Source: Polynucleobacter meluiroseus
GTDB lineage: Bacteria; Pseudomonadota; Gammaproteobacteria; Burkholderiales; Burkholderiaceae
Length of the DNA stretch: 6,024 bases
Assembly (NCBI GenBank): GCA_943329505.2
Contig: CALQED020000086.1
Location: forward strand, 1-6,024
Reading direction: 5' to 3'
Below, piece by piece: positions 5,491 through 6,024 of the stretch. Made by a program: the position numbers and the translations under genes. The notes under the pieces are model-generated. The model was given only the letters and a program-made list of their open reading frames with translations, was not told the origin of the DNA and made no database searches. Each line of letters opens with the position of its first letter. The stretch's first letter is position 1.

Positions 5491-6024
5491 ATCCCTCCCC
5501 CAATATTTTTCGTAATATCTTGGAGTTTCTCTTCGCGCTTCTCTTCGCGTTTTTCATTACGCATGACTACTTTATCTTCCTGGAGAAGATCTTCTTGACC
5601 CTCAACCAAGCTCTCACCAATAACAACACCTTCAACTAGCTCTGCAGCATGACGCAGCTGGGCCTGATACAAGTCGTAATAAGTGCCCTGAGCTTCCATC
5701 AGTTGCTCATGCGAGCCGATTTCCACAATCTCACCCTTATCTAACACTACGAGGCGATCTGCTTTTCTGAGGGTAGAAAGACGATGTGCAATCGCAATCG
5801 TTGTGCGTCCTTTGACCAAATTATCTAAGGCGCGCTGAATTTCTTTTTCAGTCGTAGTGTCAACTGATGAAGTCGCCTCATCCAAAATTAAGATGCTCGG
5901 ATTAATTAAGAGTGCACGGGCAATCGAGATCCGCTGACGCTCGCCACCAGATAAGGATTGACCGCGTTCACCAACCAATGAGTCATAGCCAAGTGGTAAA
6001 CGTAGAATAAATTCATGGGCATGA
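5487..6024 (-). CDS. ABC transporter, C-terminal part of ATPase domain (5' end beyond window)
   Basis: The last 178 residues of an ABC exporter-type protein whose frame is open at base 6024; an apparent start at 5978 is just an internal TTG (Leu). The visible part begins HAHEFILRLPLGYDSLVGERG, interrupted here only by the window edge, and contains the signature LSGGERQ, Walker B ILILDEATSSVD with the D-loop, and the switch histidine in IAHRLSTLRKADR. Walker A and any membrane domain lie outside. It resembles MsbA/fused permease-ATPase exporters. The C-terminal tail of about 55 residues is charged, with a Lys/Arg/Glu repeat (EKREEKREEK), probably helical. The gene overlaps DUF1854 by 4 bp. This pair is the type labelled cyanophycin-associated ABC transporter in related bacteria; the transported compound is unknown. 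Confidence 0.93.
   Translation of the reverse strand, partial: HAHEFILRLPLGYDSLVGERGQSLSGGERQRISIARALLINPSILILDEATSSVDTTTEKEIQRALDNLVKGRTTIAIAHRLSTLRKADRLVVLDKGEIVEIGSHEQLMEAQGTYYDLYQAQLRHAAELVEGVVIGESLVEGQEDLLQEDKVVMRNEKREEKREEKLQDITKNIGGGI
5493..5501 (-). promoter_or_regulatory. G-rich ribosome binding tract before DUF1854
   Basis: GGGGGAGGG lies inside the last codons of the ABC gene, 2 nt before the DUF1854 ATG. Together with the ATGA overlap it points to re-initiation by ribosomes that end on the ABC frame. The same bases encode the C-terminal Gly-Gly-Gly of the transporter. Confidence 0.6.
5526..5549 (-). repeat. 12-bp tandem repeat encoding KREE units in the ABC tail
   Basis: Two nearly identical 12-bp copies (CTTCTCTTCGCG on the plus strand, with one base different in the first copy) encode repeated Lys-Arg-Glu-Glu in the ABC C-terminal tail. 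The unit is a multiple of three, so copy-number change keeps the frame. Confidence 0.8.

Overview
The window reads as chromosomal DNA of a betaproteobacterium, most likely Burkholderiaceae close to Polynucleobacter. The basis is moderate GC content, a TctCBA-type (tripartite tricarboxylate) transport operon, a fused ABC transporter followed by a DUF1854 gene, and a DUF2946 gene upstream of a TonB-dependent receptor. The genus is inferred from gene content, not from a search. All genes are on the minus strand, so transcription runs from high to low coordinates. I saw no insertion sequence, CRISPR array, phage gene or rRNA.

Right end (6024 to 4932): the C-terminal 178 residues of an ABC transporter ATPase overlap by 4 bp (ATGA) a complete DUF1854 gene. 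A tRNA-Thr(CGU) follows 15 nt after the DUF1854 stop. The ABC/DUF1854 pair belongs to a type associated with cyanophycin metabolism in related bacteria, but no cyanophycin synthetase gene lies in this window.

Middle (4931 to 1408): a 309-nt gap holds two dyads of interest and a weak candidate promoter. Then comes a complete tctC-tctB-tctA operon: a periplasmic solute-binding protein, a small membrane subunit and a large permease. A terminator-like hairpin lies between tctC and tctB and probably lowers expression of the membrane subunits relative to the binding protein. tctA starts with TTG and has a strong Shine-Dalgarno sequence. A perfect 10-bp-stem, bidirectional-looking terminator ends the operon.

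Left end (1371 to 1): a small DUF2946 protein with a CPYC motif is followed after 76 nt by the first 307 residues of a TonB-dependent outer-membrane receptor. The arrangement suggests a metal or nutrient uptake locus that continues past the left edge.

Most of the content is ordinary. The most interesting points are the intra-operon terminator, the tRNA packed behind a protein operon with a T-stem A-C mismatch, the dyads upstream of tctC, and the DUF2946/receptor pairing. I found no convincing new system.
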